NCBI GenBank assembly: GCA_003452965.1
Contig: DMMW01000040.1
Coordinates: 1 to 7,319 of the forward strand
DNA length: 7,319 nucleotides
Direction of reading: 5' to 3'
Source of the DNA: Elusimicrobiota bacterium
GTDB lineage: Bacteria; Elusimicrobiota; UBA8919
In this document: positions 1-5,693 of the stretch, in pieces
How the letters are laid out: each line of letters starts with the position of its first letter
Position numbering within the stretch: the stretch's first letter is position 1
The notes under the pieces: model-generated
The model's database searches: none
What the model was told of the DNA's origin: nothing
What the model saw: the letters and a program-made list of their open reading frames with translations, nothing else
Made by a program: the position numbers and the translations under genes

Positions 1-113
1 TGCGGAGAATTCTTTGATTAAATAATTTTATTTTGCAGCACCAACATAACACACTTTTAAATGAAGCTCCACGGGTTGAAAACCCATGGTATCTTTTGTT
101 TCAGGATTCCACG

Positions 114-182
114 GAGCGAAATCCTGCCCGAAGAGCATTCACTAGTGCCTTTATAAATGTGGCCTTCTGGCTGCAGGATAAA
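114..182. repeat. 70-bp internal unit of copy A, first copy
   Basis: It runs from GAGCGAAATCCTGCCCG to CTGCAGGATAAA and is nearly identical to 233-302. It contains the palindrome CACTAGTG (140-147). Confidence 0.85.
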
Positions 183-187
183 GCTCC

Positions 188-207
188 ATCCCGATAACAA
201 TCGGGAT
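188..207. repeat. Perfect hairpin between the two internal units of copy A
   Basis: ATCCCGAT (188-195) and ATCGGGAT (200-207) form an 8-bp stem with a 4-base loop. No T-run follows on either strand, so it is not called a terminator. Like the hairpin at 73-85, it follows the word AAGCTCCA, suggesting equivalent modules. Confidence 0.7.
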
Positions 208-232
208 TATAACGTTTACCATATGCCTCTGG

Positions 233-302
233 GAGCGAAATCCTGCCCGAAGAGCATTCCACTAGTGCCTTTATACATGTGGCCTTCTGGCTGCAGGATA
301 AA
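233..302. repeat. 70-bp internal unit of copy A, second copy
   Basis: It differs from the first copy by one inserted C before ACTAGTG and by ATACATG in place of ATAAATG. It is followed directly by the terminal motif AGAACCGTCCCCATTAT. Confidence 0.85.
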
Positions 303-319
303 TAGAACCGTCCCCATTA

Positions 320-529
320 TTACAATACGTTTTTCGTATTGCATTTTGGGCAACCAATGGGATCAGTCACTTCCACATCATTTGAACAATATTTGTTTAC
401 CCATTCAGGTGCATTGTCAAGATATTCTGGTTCCTCTTCTTCTTTTTCATAAGCAATGTAATAATTAAAATCTGTAAAATTAAAACCAATTTTTTTATTC
501 TTGTGCCCGCATTTTTTACATTTATACAT
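320..529 (-). CDS. Small zinc-ribbon protein of unknown function
   Basis: The 69-residue product has two CxxC knuckles, CKKC at 4-7 and CPKC at 60-63, the usual four ligands of a zinc ribbon, separated by an unusually long insert with an acidic run (EKEEEEPE near 28-35). A fifth cysteine lies at 48. No catalytic motif is visible; it could bind nucleic acid or act as an adaptor, which is inference. A TTG start at 556 would add nine residues, but AGGAGG ends 5 bases before the ATG at 529, so that start is preferred. It is the third gene of the block between the two repeat copies, 54 bp after the nucleotidyltransferase. Its last codons form a perfect inverted repeat (323-341), and its TAA stop coincides with the edge of repeat copy A. 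The stop may therefore have been supplied by the repeat and the native C-terminus may have been altered. Confidence 0.6.
   Translation of the reverse strand: MYKCKKCGHKNKKIGFNFTDFNYYIAYEKEEEEPEYLDNAPEWVNKYCSNDVEVTDPIGCPKCNTKNVL
323..341. repeat. Inverted repeat at the end of the zinc-ribbon gene
   Basis: CAATACG (323-329) and CGTATTG (335-341) form a perfect 7-bp stem with a 5-base loop. It covers the last codons of the zinc-ribbon gene and abuts the edge of repeat copy A. No equivalent lies next to copy B. Confidence 0.6.
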
Positions 530-534
530 TTTGA

Positions 535-539
535 CCTCC
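535..539 (-). promoter_or_regulatory. Ribosome binding site that sets the zinc-ribbon start
   Basis: GGAGG lies 5 bases before the ATG at 529. The upstream TTG at 556 has no comparable site and falls in an inverted repeat, so this motif decides the start. Confidence 0.7.
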
Positions 540-547
540 AGCACCTC

Positions 548-563
548 GCAGACCAAGGTCTGC
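548..563. repeat. Inverted repeat between nucleotidyltransferase and zinc-ribbon genes
   Basis: GCAGACC (548-554) and GGTCTGC (557-563) form a perfect inverted repeat with a 2-base centre in the 54-bp gap. There is no T-run after it on the minus strand, so it is not a classic terminator. It may be another REP-like remnant, or it may reduce expression of the zinc-ribbon gene, as it ends about 10 bases before that gene's ribosome binding site. Confidence 0.6.
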
Positions 564-583
564 AGCTACAACTATATAAATTC

Positions 584-1132
584 TTATAAATCTAAGTTCT
601 TTATTTCGTTGTATACGCGACCACTTTCCATTTCATCTGATATTTTTTGAGCCCATTTTATTAAATATTTTTTATCTAATTTACCCTTGTTTTTAATAAC
701 TATATTCTTCGCATCCATTATGTCTTTCTGACGACCAGCAATAATCTTCAATAATATTAAATTTTCTGCTGTAGGTAAATTTGACTTTACATCTAAAACT
801 TTTATTATTTGTTTCCTTTTAATTGCTTCTTTTTCTAATTCAATTGAAGCGATTATAAAATCTATATGATAATCCCCAAGTTTTATTTGAAATGTACCGG
901 TTTCTTTTGCCCTTTTTACACATTCATTTTTTGAATATTCAAAACCATTCTTTTTTACCTTGTTTAAGAAATCTTCAATATCTCGCTTATCTAAAATTAT
1001 ATCTATATCTATGTCTCCTGTGGCACGTAATTCGCCTAATACACCAACTGCAATGCCTCCGATAACTATATATTCAAATTTTTCTTTATTAAGAAAACTT
1101 ATTACTTTATCGTAAACTTCTATAAGATTCAT
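584..1132 (-). CDS. MNT/AbiEii-like nucleotidyltransferase
   Basis: The 182-residue protein has the polymerase-beta-type nucleotidyltransferase signature. A glycine pair at 25-26 (YIVIGGIAVGVLGELRATGD) is followed by the metal-binding DxD, Asp40 and Asp42 (GDIDIDIIL), and a probable third carboxylate at Asp91 (YHIDFIIAS). A C-terminal stretch, TAENLILLKIIAGRQKDIMDA at about 121-141, resembles the 'PEDLIALKLLAGRPKDxxD' motif of AbiEii/DUF6036-type proteins. Such enzymes transfer nucleotides to RNA or protein; several are toxins or antitoxins, others are uncharacterised. Its ATG abuts the stop of the small basic gene, with AAGGA upstream inside that gene, so the two are coupled. The zinc-ribbon gene starts 54 bp downstream. 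It is not the usual MNT-HEPN pair, as the partner is much shorter than a HEPN protein. Family assignment is good; substrate and biological role are unknown. Confidence 0.8.
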   Translation of the reverse strand: MNLIEVYDKVISFLNKEKFEYIVIGGIAVGVLGELRATGDIDIDIILDKRDIEDFLNKVKKNGFEYSKNECVKRAKETGTFQIKLGDYHIDFIIASIELEKEAIKRKQIIKVLDVKSNLPTAENLILLKIIAGRQKDIMDAKNIVIKNKGKLDKKYLIKWAQKISDEMESGRVYNEIKNLDL

Positions 1133-1336
1133 CTATTTTTTCCTTAATAGTATTTCGTAACTTACTGGATTATTAAGCACATAATTATTTTTGAATCTTT
1201 CTGAAAAAAGCAATATGTCTTTTAATTTTTTGTTTATGTCTTTTTTTGTCATACTACGAATCTCTTTAATTCTGTTTTTTTCTAACCATTCAAATCTTTT
1301 TTTATTAAATAACGAATCCTTTTTAAATTTTTTCAT
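1133..1336 (-). CDS. Small basic protein, partner of the adjacent nucleotidyltransferase
   Basis: This is a 67-residue, lysine-rich, predicted helical protein with no membrane segment or signal peptide. I do not recognise a named family. The central stretch KNRIKEIRSMTKKDINKKLKDILLFSERF resembles, by recollection, the helical 'IRxMTPEERLxxAxxLS' segment of small proteins often encoded just before nucleotidyltransferases. Its TAG stop is followed directly by the ATG of the nucleotidyltransferase, with no spacer, which indicates translational coupling and a joint function, perhaps as an antitoxin or accessory subunit. An in-frame ATG at 1363 would add nine residues (MLVLQNKII), but those codons lie inside repeat copy B and also occur in copy A, where they run into a stop, so I chose the ATG at 1336. 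No clear ribosome binding site precedes either start. Confidence 0.65.
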   Translation of the reverse strand: MKKFKKDSLFNKKRFEWLEKNRIKEIRSMTKKDINKKLKDILLFSERFKNNYVLNNPVSYEILLRKK

Positions 1337-1337
1337 T

Positions 1338-1545
1338 ATAATTTTATTTTGCAGCACCAACATAACACGCTTTCAAATGAAGCTCCACGGGTTGAAAACC
1401 CATGGTATCTTTTGTTTCAGGATTCCACGGAGCGAAATCCTGCTTGCCCGCCAATGTTTCAGTGGAGGGCCCGTCCCATCTTTATTTGGGACTGGCTGCA
1501 GGATAAATAGAACCGTCCCCATTATTAGAACCGTCCCCATTATTA
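1338..1545. repeat. Palindromic repeat element, copy B (short form)
   Basis: Copy B fills essentially the whole gap between the gyrB stop and the start of the small basic gene, in the same orientation as copy A. It has the shared 105-bp left part and 36-bp right part, but its interior (1443-1491) is different sequence, again folding into hairpins (1446-1470 and 1473-1492). The terminal 18-bp unit is duplicated. No T-rich tail follows any stem, so it is not an obvious intrinsic terminator for gyrB, though it could stabilise the 3' end of the transcript. Confidence 0.85.
1508..1543. repeat. Tandem 18-bp repeat at the gyrB end of copy B
   Basis: TAGAACCGTCCCCATTAT occurs twice without a gap (1508-1525, 1526-1543). 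The same unit is present once in copy A (303-320). It marks the terminal motif of the element and provides TAA triplets on the minus strand. Confidence 0.9.
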
Positions 1546-3990
1546 AATATCTAAATTGCGTACTTCGTGGGCGTGTTGTTCAATAAATAAACGACGCGGT
1601 TCTACTTTGTCGCCCATTAGTGTTGTGAATATTTTGTCCGCTTCAATTGCATCTTCTAATTTTACTTGTAATAGTTTTCTATTTTTAGGATCCATCGTTG
1701 TTTCCCATAATTGGCTGGGATTCATTTCGCCAAGACCTTTGTATCTCTGTATTGACGAACCTTTTCTTCCGAGTTCCATTACCGTATCAATTAGCTCTTT
1801 AAAGTTTTTTACATCAAATTCCTCATCTTCACACATTATTCTGTATCGTGCTTTTTCTCCGCCATTACCATAATCCGATAAATCAACTTTTTCCGATTCT
1901 AATTTTTTTACAATAGTATCCAGTTTTGCAATCTCCCATAAGTCTTTAACTTCACTGCCTAATTCTTCGGCACCTACTTCTAAGGGTAGTTCGCCGGCTG
2001 CTACCAGTGATTCAGACATTTGTTCTTTTTTCTTTTTTATGTATTCTATTTTGAAGTTTTTCCATTCTTTTTCTGTATAAATATATGTTGGCTTATCTTC
2101 TATCTCAACTTTATATAGCGGTAATGTATCCTTTTTCTTGAAACTGATATAATCATCCCAAGAAACATTCTTTTTTTGTAATTTTTTTATGAGTGACTCA
2201 AAGTCTATAAGGTTTTTAAGTATACCTGCAAGTTTTTTGGTATCAAATTCTTTTGATATTTTGCCTTTTTCAAGTTCGCAAATTTTCATGTTGGTAATAC
2301 CTTCTTCTAAAAGCATACTTTCCAATTTATCATCAGTTTCAATATAAAATTCCTTTTTACCTTTTTTTACTTTATATAGCGGCGGCTGTGCTATAAAAAT
2401 ATTTCCGTTTTTTACTAAATCCTGCATCTGTCTGTAGAAAAATGTTAAAAGTAAGGTTCTGATGTGTGCTCCGTCAACATCGGCATCAGTCATTATTATT
2501 ACTTTATGATATCTTAAATTATTTATGTCAAAATCCTCCTGCCCGATTCCTGTGCCAAGTGCTGTGATTAGCGTTCTTATTTCATCGTTTGCCAGCATTT
2601 TATTTATACGAGATTTTTCAACGTTTAATATTTTGCCTTTTAAAGGTAAAATTGCCTGGAATTTTCTGTCACGTCCCTGTTTTGCTGAACCTCCTGCAGA
2701 ATCTCCTTCAACGATGTATATTTCACATTTGGCAGCATCTCTTTCCTGGCAATCCGCGAGTTTCCCGGGTAAAGAACCGCTGTCCAGCGCGCCTTTCCTT
2801 CTTGTCAATTCTCGAGCTTTTCTTGCGGCTTCTCGCGCTTCCGCGGCTAAAACAGCTTTTTCGGTTACTTTGTTTGCAACTGTAGGATTTTCTTCCAAAA
2901 ATGTGGAAAGCGCATCGCCTACTATTGATTTAACTATTCCTTCTGCTTCCGAATTCCCTAATTTTGTTTTTGTCTGGCCTTCAAATTGCGGATCTGGAAT
3001 TTTTATTGAGATAACTGCTGTCAGCCCTTCCCGCACATCTTCACCGGAAAGCGAAACGTTTTTGTCTTTTATTAATTCTTTATTTTTAATGTAATCATTT
3101 ATTACTCTGGTTAATGCAGAACGGAAGCCTGCAAGATGCGTGCCGCCTTCATGGGTGTTAATGTTGTTTACAAATGAAATTATATTTTCGGAATAACTGT
3201 CGTTATACTGAATCGCCACTTCGGCAATTATACTATCTTTTTCTTTGGTGAAATATATCGGTTCCAAATGCAGCGGATTTTTGTTCATGTTAAGATATTT
3301 GACAAATTGCACAATTCCGCCTTCGTAATTAAACGTATGTTCCTTGTCTTCACGCTCGTCAAGTATAGTGATTCTTGTGCCGGCATTTAAGAAAGCGAGT
3401 TCTCTTAGACGGCTTGAGAGTATATCAAATGAATATTCAGTAGTGGAAAAAATGTCTTTGCTTGGCTTGAATGTTACTTTTGTTCCTATATCATCAGTTG
3501 TGCCTTTCACTTTTACAGAAGTTTCCGGTTTGCCTTTTAGATATTTTTGATAATATATTTTTCCACTTCTGTAAACTTCAACTTCAAGATATTCAGAAAG
3601 GGCATTCACAACGGATACTCCGACACCATGCAGTCCGCCTGAAACTTTGTATGACTGGTGGTCAAATTTTCCACCTGCATGAAGTTTTGTCATTACTATT
3701 TCCAATGCAGATGTATCTTTGAATTTCGGATGCGGTTCAACAGGAATCCCCCTGCCATCATCAGTAACCGAAACTGAATTATCATCATGAATCACTACCT
3801 CAATTGTTTTGCAGAAACCTGCAAGAACTTCATCAATTGAATTGTCTACTACTTCGTATACTAAATGGTGTAGTCCTTCCGCCCCGGTTGAACCAATGTA
3901 CATTGCCGGTCTTTTTCTAACTGCTTCCAGCCCTTCTAAGACCTGAATATTAGATGCACCGTATTTTTCTACTTCTTTATCTTTTGACAT
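1543..3990 (-). CDS. gyrB: DNA gyrase subunit B, long Gram-negative type
   Basis: GyrB is the ATPase and TOPRIM subunit of gyrase, which with GyrA introduces negative supercoils. The 815 residues show the GHKL ATPase domain (EVVDNSIDE from the catalytic Glu46; DDGRGIP from Asp77; GLHGVGVSVVNALS near 119-132), a transducer region (about 230-400), and TOPRIM motifs IVEGDSAGG (Glu428) and TDADVDGAH (Asp502, Asp504). The C-terminal IQRYKGLGEMNP starts at 747. Between QPPLYK and that motif lies an extra segment of roughly 165-170 residues, as in E. coli GyrB (804 residues) and absent from the ~640-residue Gram-positive form. The C-terminus EVRNLDI is typical, so the protein is complete. AAGGAG sits 11 bases before the ATG, and the dciA stop is 26 bp upstream. 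The TAA stop overlaps the end of repeat copy B. GyrA is not in the window. Arg141 (E. coli Arg136, coumarin contact) and Asp430/Lys451 (quinolone positions) look wild type. Confidence 0.98.
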   Translation of the reverse strand: MSKDKEVEKYGASNIQVLEGLEAVRKRPAMYIGSTGAEGLHHLVYEVVDNSIDEVLAGFCKTIEVVIHDDNSVSVTDDGRGIPVEPHPKFKDTSALEIVMTKLHAGGKFDHQSYKVSGGLHGVGVSVVNALSEYLEVEVYRSGKIYYQKYLKGKPETSVKVKGTTDDIGTKVTFKPSKDIFSTTEYSFDILSSRLRELAFLNAGTRITILDEREDKEHTFNYEGGIVQFVKYLNMNKNPLHLEPIYFTKEKDSIIAEVAIQYNDSYSENIISFVNNINTHEGGTHLAGFRSALTRVINDYIKNKELIKDKNVSLSGEDVREGLTAVISIKIPDPQFEGQTKTKLGNSEAEGIVKSIVGDALSTFLEENPTVANKVTEKAVLAAEAREAARKARELTRRKGALDSGSLPGKLADCQERDAAKCEIYIVEGDSAGGSAKQGRDRKFQAILPLKGKILNVEKSRINKMLANDEIRTLITALGTGIGQEDFDINNLRYHKVIIMTDADVDGAHIRTLLLTFFYRQMQDLVKNGNIFIAQPPLYKVKKGKKEFYIETDDKLESMLLEEGITNMKICELEKGKISKEFDTKKLAGILKNLIDFESLIKKLQKKNVSWDDYISFKKKDTLPLYKVEIEDKPTYIYTEKEWKNFKIEYIKKKKEQMSESLVAAGELPLEVGAEELGSEVKDLWEIAKLDTIVKKLESEKVDLSDYGNGGEKARYRIMCEDEEFDVKNFKELIDTVMELGRKGSSIQRYKGLGEMNPSQLWETTMDPKNRKLLQVKLEDAIEADKIFTTLMGDKVEPRRLFIEQHAHEVRNLDI

Positions 3991-4001
3991 ACAAGAATTT
4001 G

Positions 4002-4007
4002 CTCCTT
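4002..4007 (-). promoter_or_regulatory. Ribosome binding site of gyrB
   Basis: AAGGAG lies 11 bases before the gyrB ATG, in the 26-bp gap after the dciA-like gene. The spacing is a little long, but no other in-frame start fits the conserved N-terminus. Confidence 0.65.
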
Positions 4008-4016
4008 TTTCGCAAT

Positions 4017-4316
4017 TTAATTCTGAACTATTTTAATTTCATTTATTTTTCCAATTCCGGGAAATTCATTCAGTAATTTGATTATTTTCCTTCTTGTCAA
4101 CATAATCTCATTTTTTACTACTGAATTTTTTACTGCTATATACACAGTGTCCTTTTCATGTTTTACTAATTGAGCATATTTTGAAATTTTAGGTCCTATA
4201 ACTTCAGAAAAAAAAATTCTTAAAGCATATTCATCTGAGTTATAAATATTTCTATTTAGGAACTTTTCAGCAAAGATACTGATATGTGTTACTTTTCCTT
4301 TTTTTGCTTTGGGCAT
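4017..4316 (-). CDS. dciA: DciA-like DUF721 protein, probable helicase-loading partner
   Basis: This 99-residue protein matches the DUF721/DciA family by pattern: FFSEVIGPKISKYAQ at about 35-49, then a beta-strand and helix unit at about 58-84 (VYIAVKNSVVKNEI followed by RRKIIKLLNE) and a final strand INEIKIVQN. DciA is the ancestral bacterial protein that interacts with the replicative helicase DnaB and is needed for its loading where DnaC or DnaI is absent; that role is family knowledge, not seen here. The tryptophan usually found in the NSAWAQEL-like motif is replaced (NSVVKNEI). The ATG lies 6 bp after the dnaN stop and has only a weak GAGTAGG upstream, inside dnaN, so translational coupling is likely. 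Its place between dnaN and gyrB is the classic DUF721 position and supports the call. Confidence 0.85.
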   Translation of the reverse strand: MPKAKKGKVTHISIFAEKFLNRNIYNSDEYALRIFFSEVIGPKISKYAQLVKHEKDTVYIAVKNSVVKNEIMLTRRKIIKLLNEFPGIGKINEIKIVQN

Positions 4317-4322
4317 AAAAAC

Positions 4323-5429
4323 CTACTCTAATCGCATAGGCATTATTATATATGTATAATTAGAATCATTATCCGGTTTGAGGACTCCGGGGCTTACAGG
4401 GGTGTTGAACTCCAGTATTATTTCTTTACTATCACATACTTTCAACATATCAATTATATAATTCGGGTTATACGCTACATCAAAACTTTCTCCTTTATAG
4501 TCAATCTCTATTTCGTCGTTGCCTTCGCCACGACCTTGTTCCATAGAATATAACAATATTTTTCCTTTCATAATTGAATATTTTATTGAAGATGTCCTGC
4601 CGGCTGAAATTAAGGAGACCCGTTCAGTTGCATCCAAAAGGTCTTTTGTCTTTATTTTAATACTGCCCTTTCTCTCTTTTGGTATTACTTGATCATAATT
4701 AGGAAAATGTCCGTCTATAAGTCGGGATCTAAGTATGGTATTTTCTATTTTAAATCCAACCTGGTTATCAAAAATCCCTACCTCTACTTCCTTGACAGTA
4801 GAATTGGACATAATTTTTAGCAGCTCCTCAATCGCTTTGGAGGGAATTATTAGTGAGAAGGAAAGTTTTTTGTCAACAACATCATCATTTGATATAAAAG
4901 ACAACCGTTTGCCATCAGTTGCAACCATTATAGCTTTTCCTTTCTCAATTACAAAACATATACCATTCAATACATATCTTGTTTCATCTGTGGATATGGC
5001 AAACTTTGTCTTTGTGATCATATCCTTTAATATAGAAGTTTCAATAGTAAATGATTTACCGCCTTCAAAATTTACTGCAACTGGAAATTCTGTTTTAGAT
5101 ATGCCAACTAAAGAAAATTTTGTTTTACCGGATTTTAAAATGACTTTTTCTTGTTCATCGGCTGAAACCTCTATATCTTGATTATCAAATTTACGAACAA
5201 TATCAGAAATTAATTTGCCTGGCAGTGTAGTTCCCCCTTCTTTAAGGACTTGTGCCGGTATAATCGTTTTTACAGCAACTTCCAAATCCGTTGCAGCTAA
5301 TGTAAGATTGTTTCCTTTAGCATCAAAAAGCAGATTTGAAAGTAATGGCAACGTACTTTTTTGAGAAACTGCTCCTAAAACTGTTCCAATACCCTTTAAT
5401 AAAGTATCTTTACTACAAACTACCTTCAT
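4323..5429 (-). CDS. dnaN: DNA polymerase III beta subunit (sliding clamp)
   Basis: The beta clamp is a ring-shaped homodimer that tethers DNA polymerase III and many repair proteins to DNA. The 368-residue product matches the usual length (about 366) and should form three clamp domains, roughly 1-120, 126-245 and 248-368. Family landmarks are ATDLE (46-50), DETRYVLNGI (148-157), VATDGKRL (169-176), LIDGHFPNY (237-245) and the C-terminal YIIMPMRL (360-367). A GTG at 5447 would add six residues, but the ATG at 5429 is preceded by GGGAGG with a 5-base spacer, so I chose it. The stop lies 6 bp before the dciA-like gene, suggesting one transcript with dciA and gyrB. A 264-bp A+T-rich spacer separates it from the dnaA stop. 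Nothing looks truncated or altered. Confidence 0.98.
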   Translation of the reverse strand: MKVVCSKDTLLKGIGTVLGAVSQKSTLPLLSNLLFDAKGNNLTLAATDLEVAVKTIIPAQVLKEGGTTLPGKLISDIVRKFDNQDIEVSADEQEKVILKSGKTKFSLVGISKTEFPVAVNFEGGKSFTIETSILKDMITKTKFAISTDETRYVLNGICFVIEKGKAIMVATDGKRLSFISNDDVVDKKLSFSLIIPSKAIEELLKIMSNSTVKEVEVGIFDNQVGFKIENTILRSRLIDGHFPNYDQVIPKERKGSIKIKTKDLLDATERVSLISAGRTSSIKYSIMKGKILLYSMEQGRGEGNDEIEIDYKGESFDVAYNPNYIIDMLKVCDSKEIILEFNTPVSPGVLKPDNDSNYTYIIMPMRLE

Positions 5430-5434
5430 TTTTT

Positions 5435-5440
5435 CCTCCC
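5435..5440 (-). promoter_or_regulatory. Ribosome binding site that sets the dnaN start
   Basis: GGGAGG lies 5 bases before the ATG at 5429. It would be inside the gene if the GTG at 5447 were used, so it favours the shorter, family-length protein. Confidence 0.8.
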
Positions 5441-5474
5441 TTATCACATTTCTTATCTTGTTTTTGCCATTATT

Positions 5475-5480
5475 ATTATA
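5475..5480 (-). promoter_or_regulatory. Possible -10 element for dnaN
   Basis: A perfect TATAAT lies about 45 bases before the dnaN ATG, preceded by TTGA. No convincing -35 box is present at the expected distance, and such hexamers arise easily in DNA of this composition, so the call is weak. It would give dnaN-dciA-gyrB a promoter separate from dnaA. Confidence 0.3.
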
Positions 5481-5514
5481 TCAATATATAATAAGAATAA
5501 TATTAATAGCTGTT

Positions 5515-5533
5515 AGTATGTTAGTAATTTTTT
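5515..5533 (+). repeat. 19-bp inverted repeat flanking dnaA, copy 1
   Basis: AGTATGTTAGTAATTTTTT here is identical to the minus strand of 7069-7087. The match ends cleanly on both sides. It includes the octamer GTTAGTAA. Confidence 0.8.
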
Positions 5534-5693
5534 TATAATTTGTTTTTAAGTCGCTAATAGTAGTTTTATAGATAATAGTTAATGTTAGTAATTATGTTTA
5601 TAGTTTATTTAGTAATGCACAAGTTAAGTGATTGTAACAAAGTTTTATAATTTACTAACTGTTCTAAAAAGTACTTAACAAGTTACTCAATAT

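Larger units (their letters stand above)
22..322. repeat. Palindromic repeat element, copy A (expanded form)
   Basis: This stretch has no gene and is made of repeat modules. The left 105 bp (22-126) match copy B (1338-1442) at 103 positions, and the right 36 bp (287-322) match 1492-1527 exactly. Inside, a unit of about 70 bp occurs twice (114-182 and 233-302, differing by one indel and one base), joined by a spacer with a perfect hairpin (188-207). Each unit is enclosed by ATCCTGC and GCAGGAT. It is richer in G+C than its surroundings and resembles REP/BIME-type or transposase-dependent non-autonomous elements. No transposase is present. The right end touches the zinc-ribbon stop codon. Confidence 0.85.
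5448..5693. other. dnaA-dnaN spacer, candidate oriC or unwinding region
   Basis: This gene-free stretch is about 81% A+T by hand count (5461-5693). It holds two plus-strand and one minus-strand copies of GTTAGTAA, one half of a 19-bp inverted repeat flanking dnaA, and TAG/TAA-rich trinucleotide runs at 5555-5563 and 5567-5578 that resemble, loosely, DnaA-trio elements. The closest DnaA-box-like site is TAATGCACA at 5613-5621 (one mismatch). The position next to dnaA and the composition make it an oriC candidate. No terminator after dnaA was seen. Confidence 0.45.

Noticed and set aside
157..468. Plus-strand open frame of 103 codons over repeat copy A
   Set aside because: It is made largely of the duplicated repeat unit (MWPSGCRI appears twice) and then runs antisense through the zinc-ribbon gene. 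There is no ribosome binding site.
1446..1492. Intrinsic terminator after gyrB
   Set aside because: The stems GCCCGCCA/TGGAGGGC and GTCCCA/TGGGAC are not followed by a T-run on the minus strand.
22..1545. Integron-type attC sites or a CRISPR array
   Set aside because: The repeats lack paired attC core sites and no integrase is present. There are too few copies and no regular spacers for CRISPR.
1191..1586. Plus-strand open frame of 131 codons across repeat copy B
   Set aside because: It is antisense to the small basic gene and the end of gyrB, with its middle formed by the repeat.
2525..3094. Long plus-strand frame of 189 codons inside gyrB
   Set aside because: It lies wholly antisense to conserved gyrB coding sequence and shows no protein-like motif; it is a shadow.
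4985..4997. DnaA-box-like TGTGGATAT in dnaN
   Set aside because: One mismatch from consensus, in coding sequence; similar one-mismatch matches occur elsewhere in coding sequence (for example TTTTTCACA at 6495-6503).
5555..5578. DnaA-trio array
   Set aside because: TAG/TAA triplets occur but are interrupted and have no perfect DnaA box beside them; A+T-rich DNA gives such runs easily. Mentioned only in the spacer entry.
5664..5690. Terminator after dnaA
   Set aside because: Only a 4-bp stem (ACTT/AAGT) precedes a short T-run; too weak to call.
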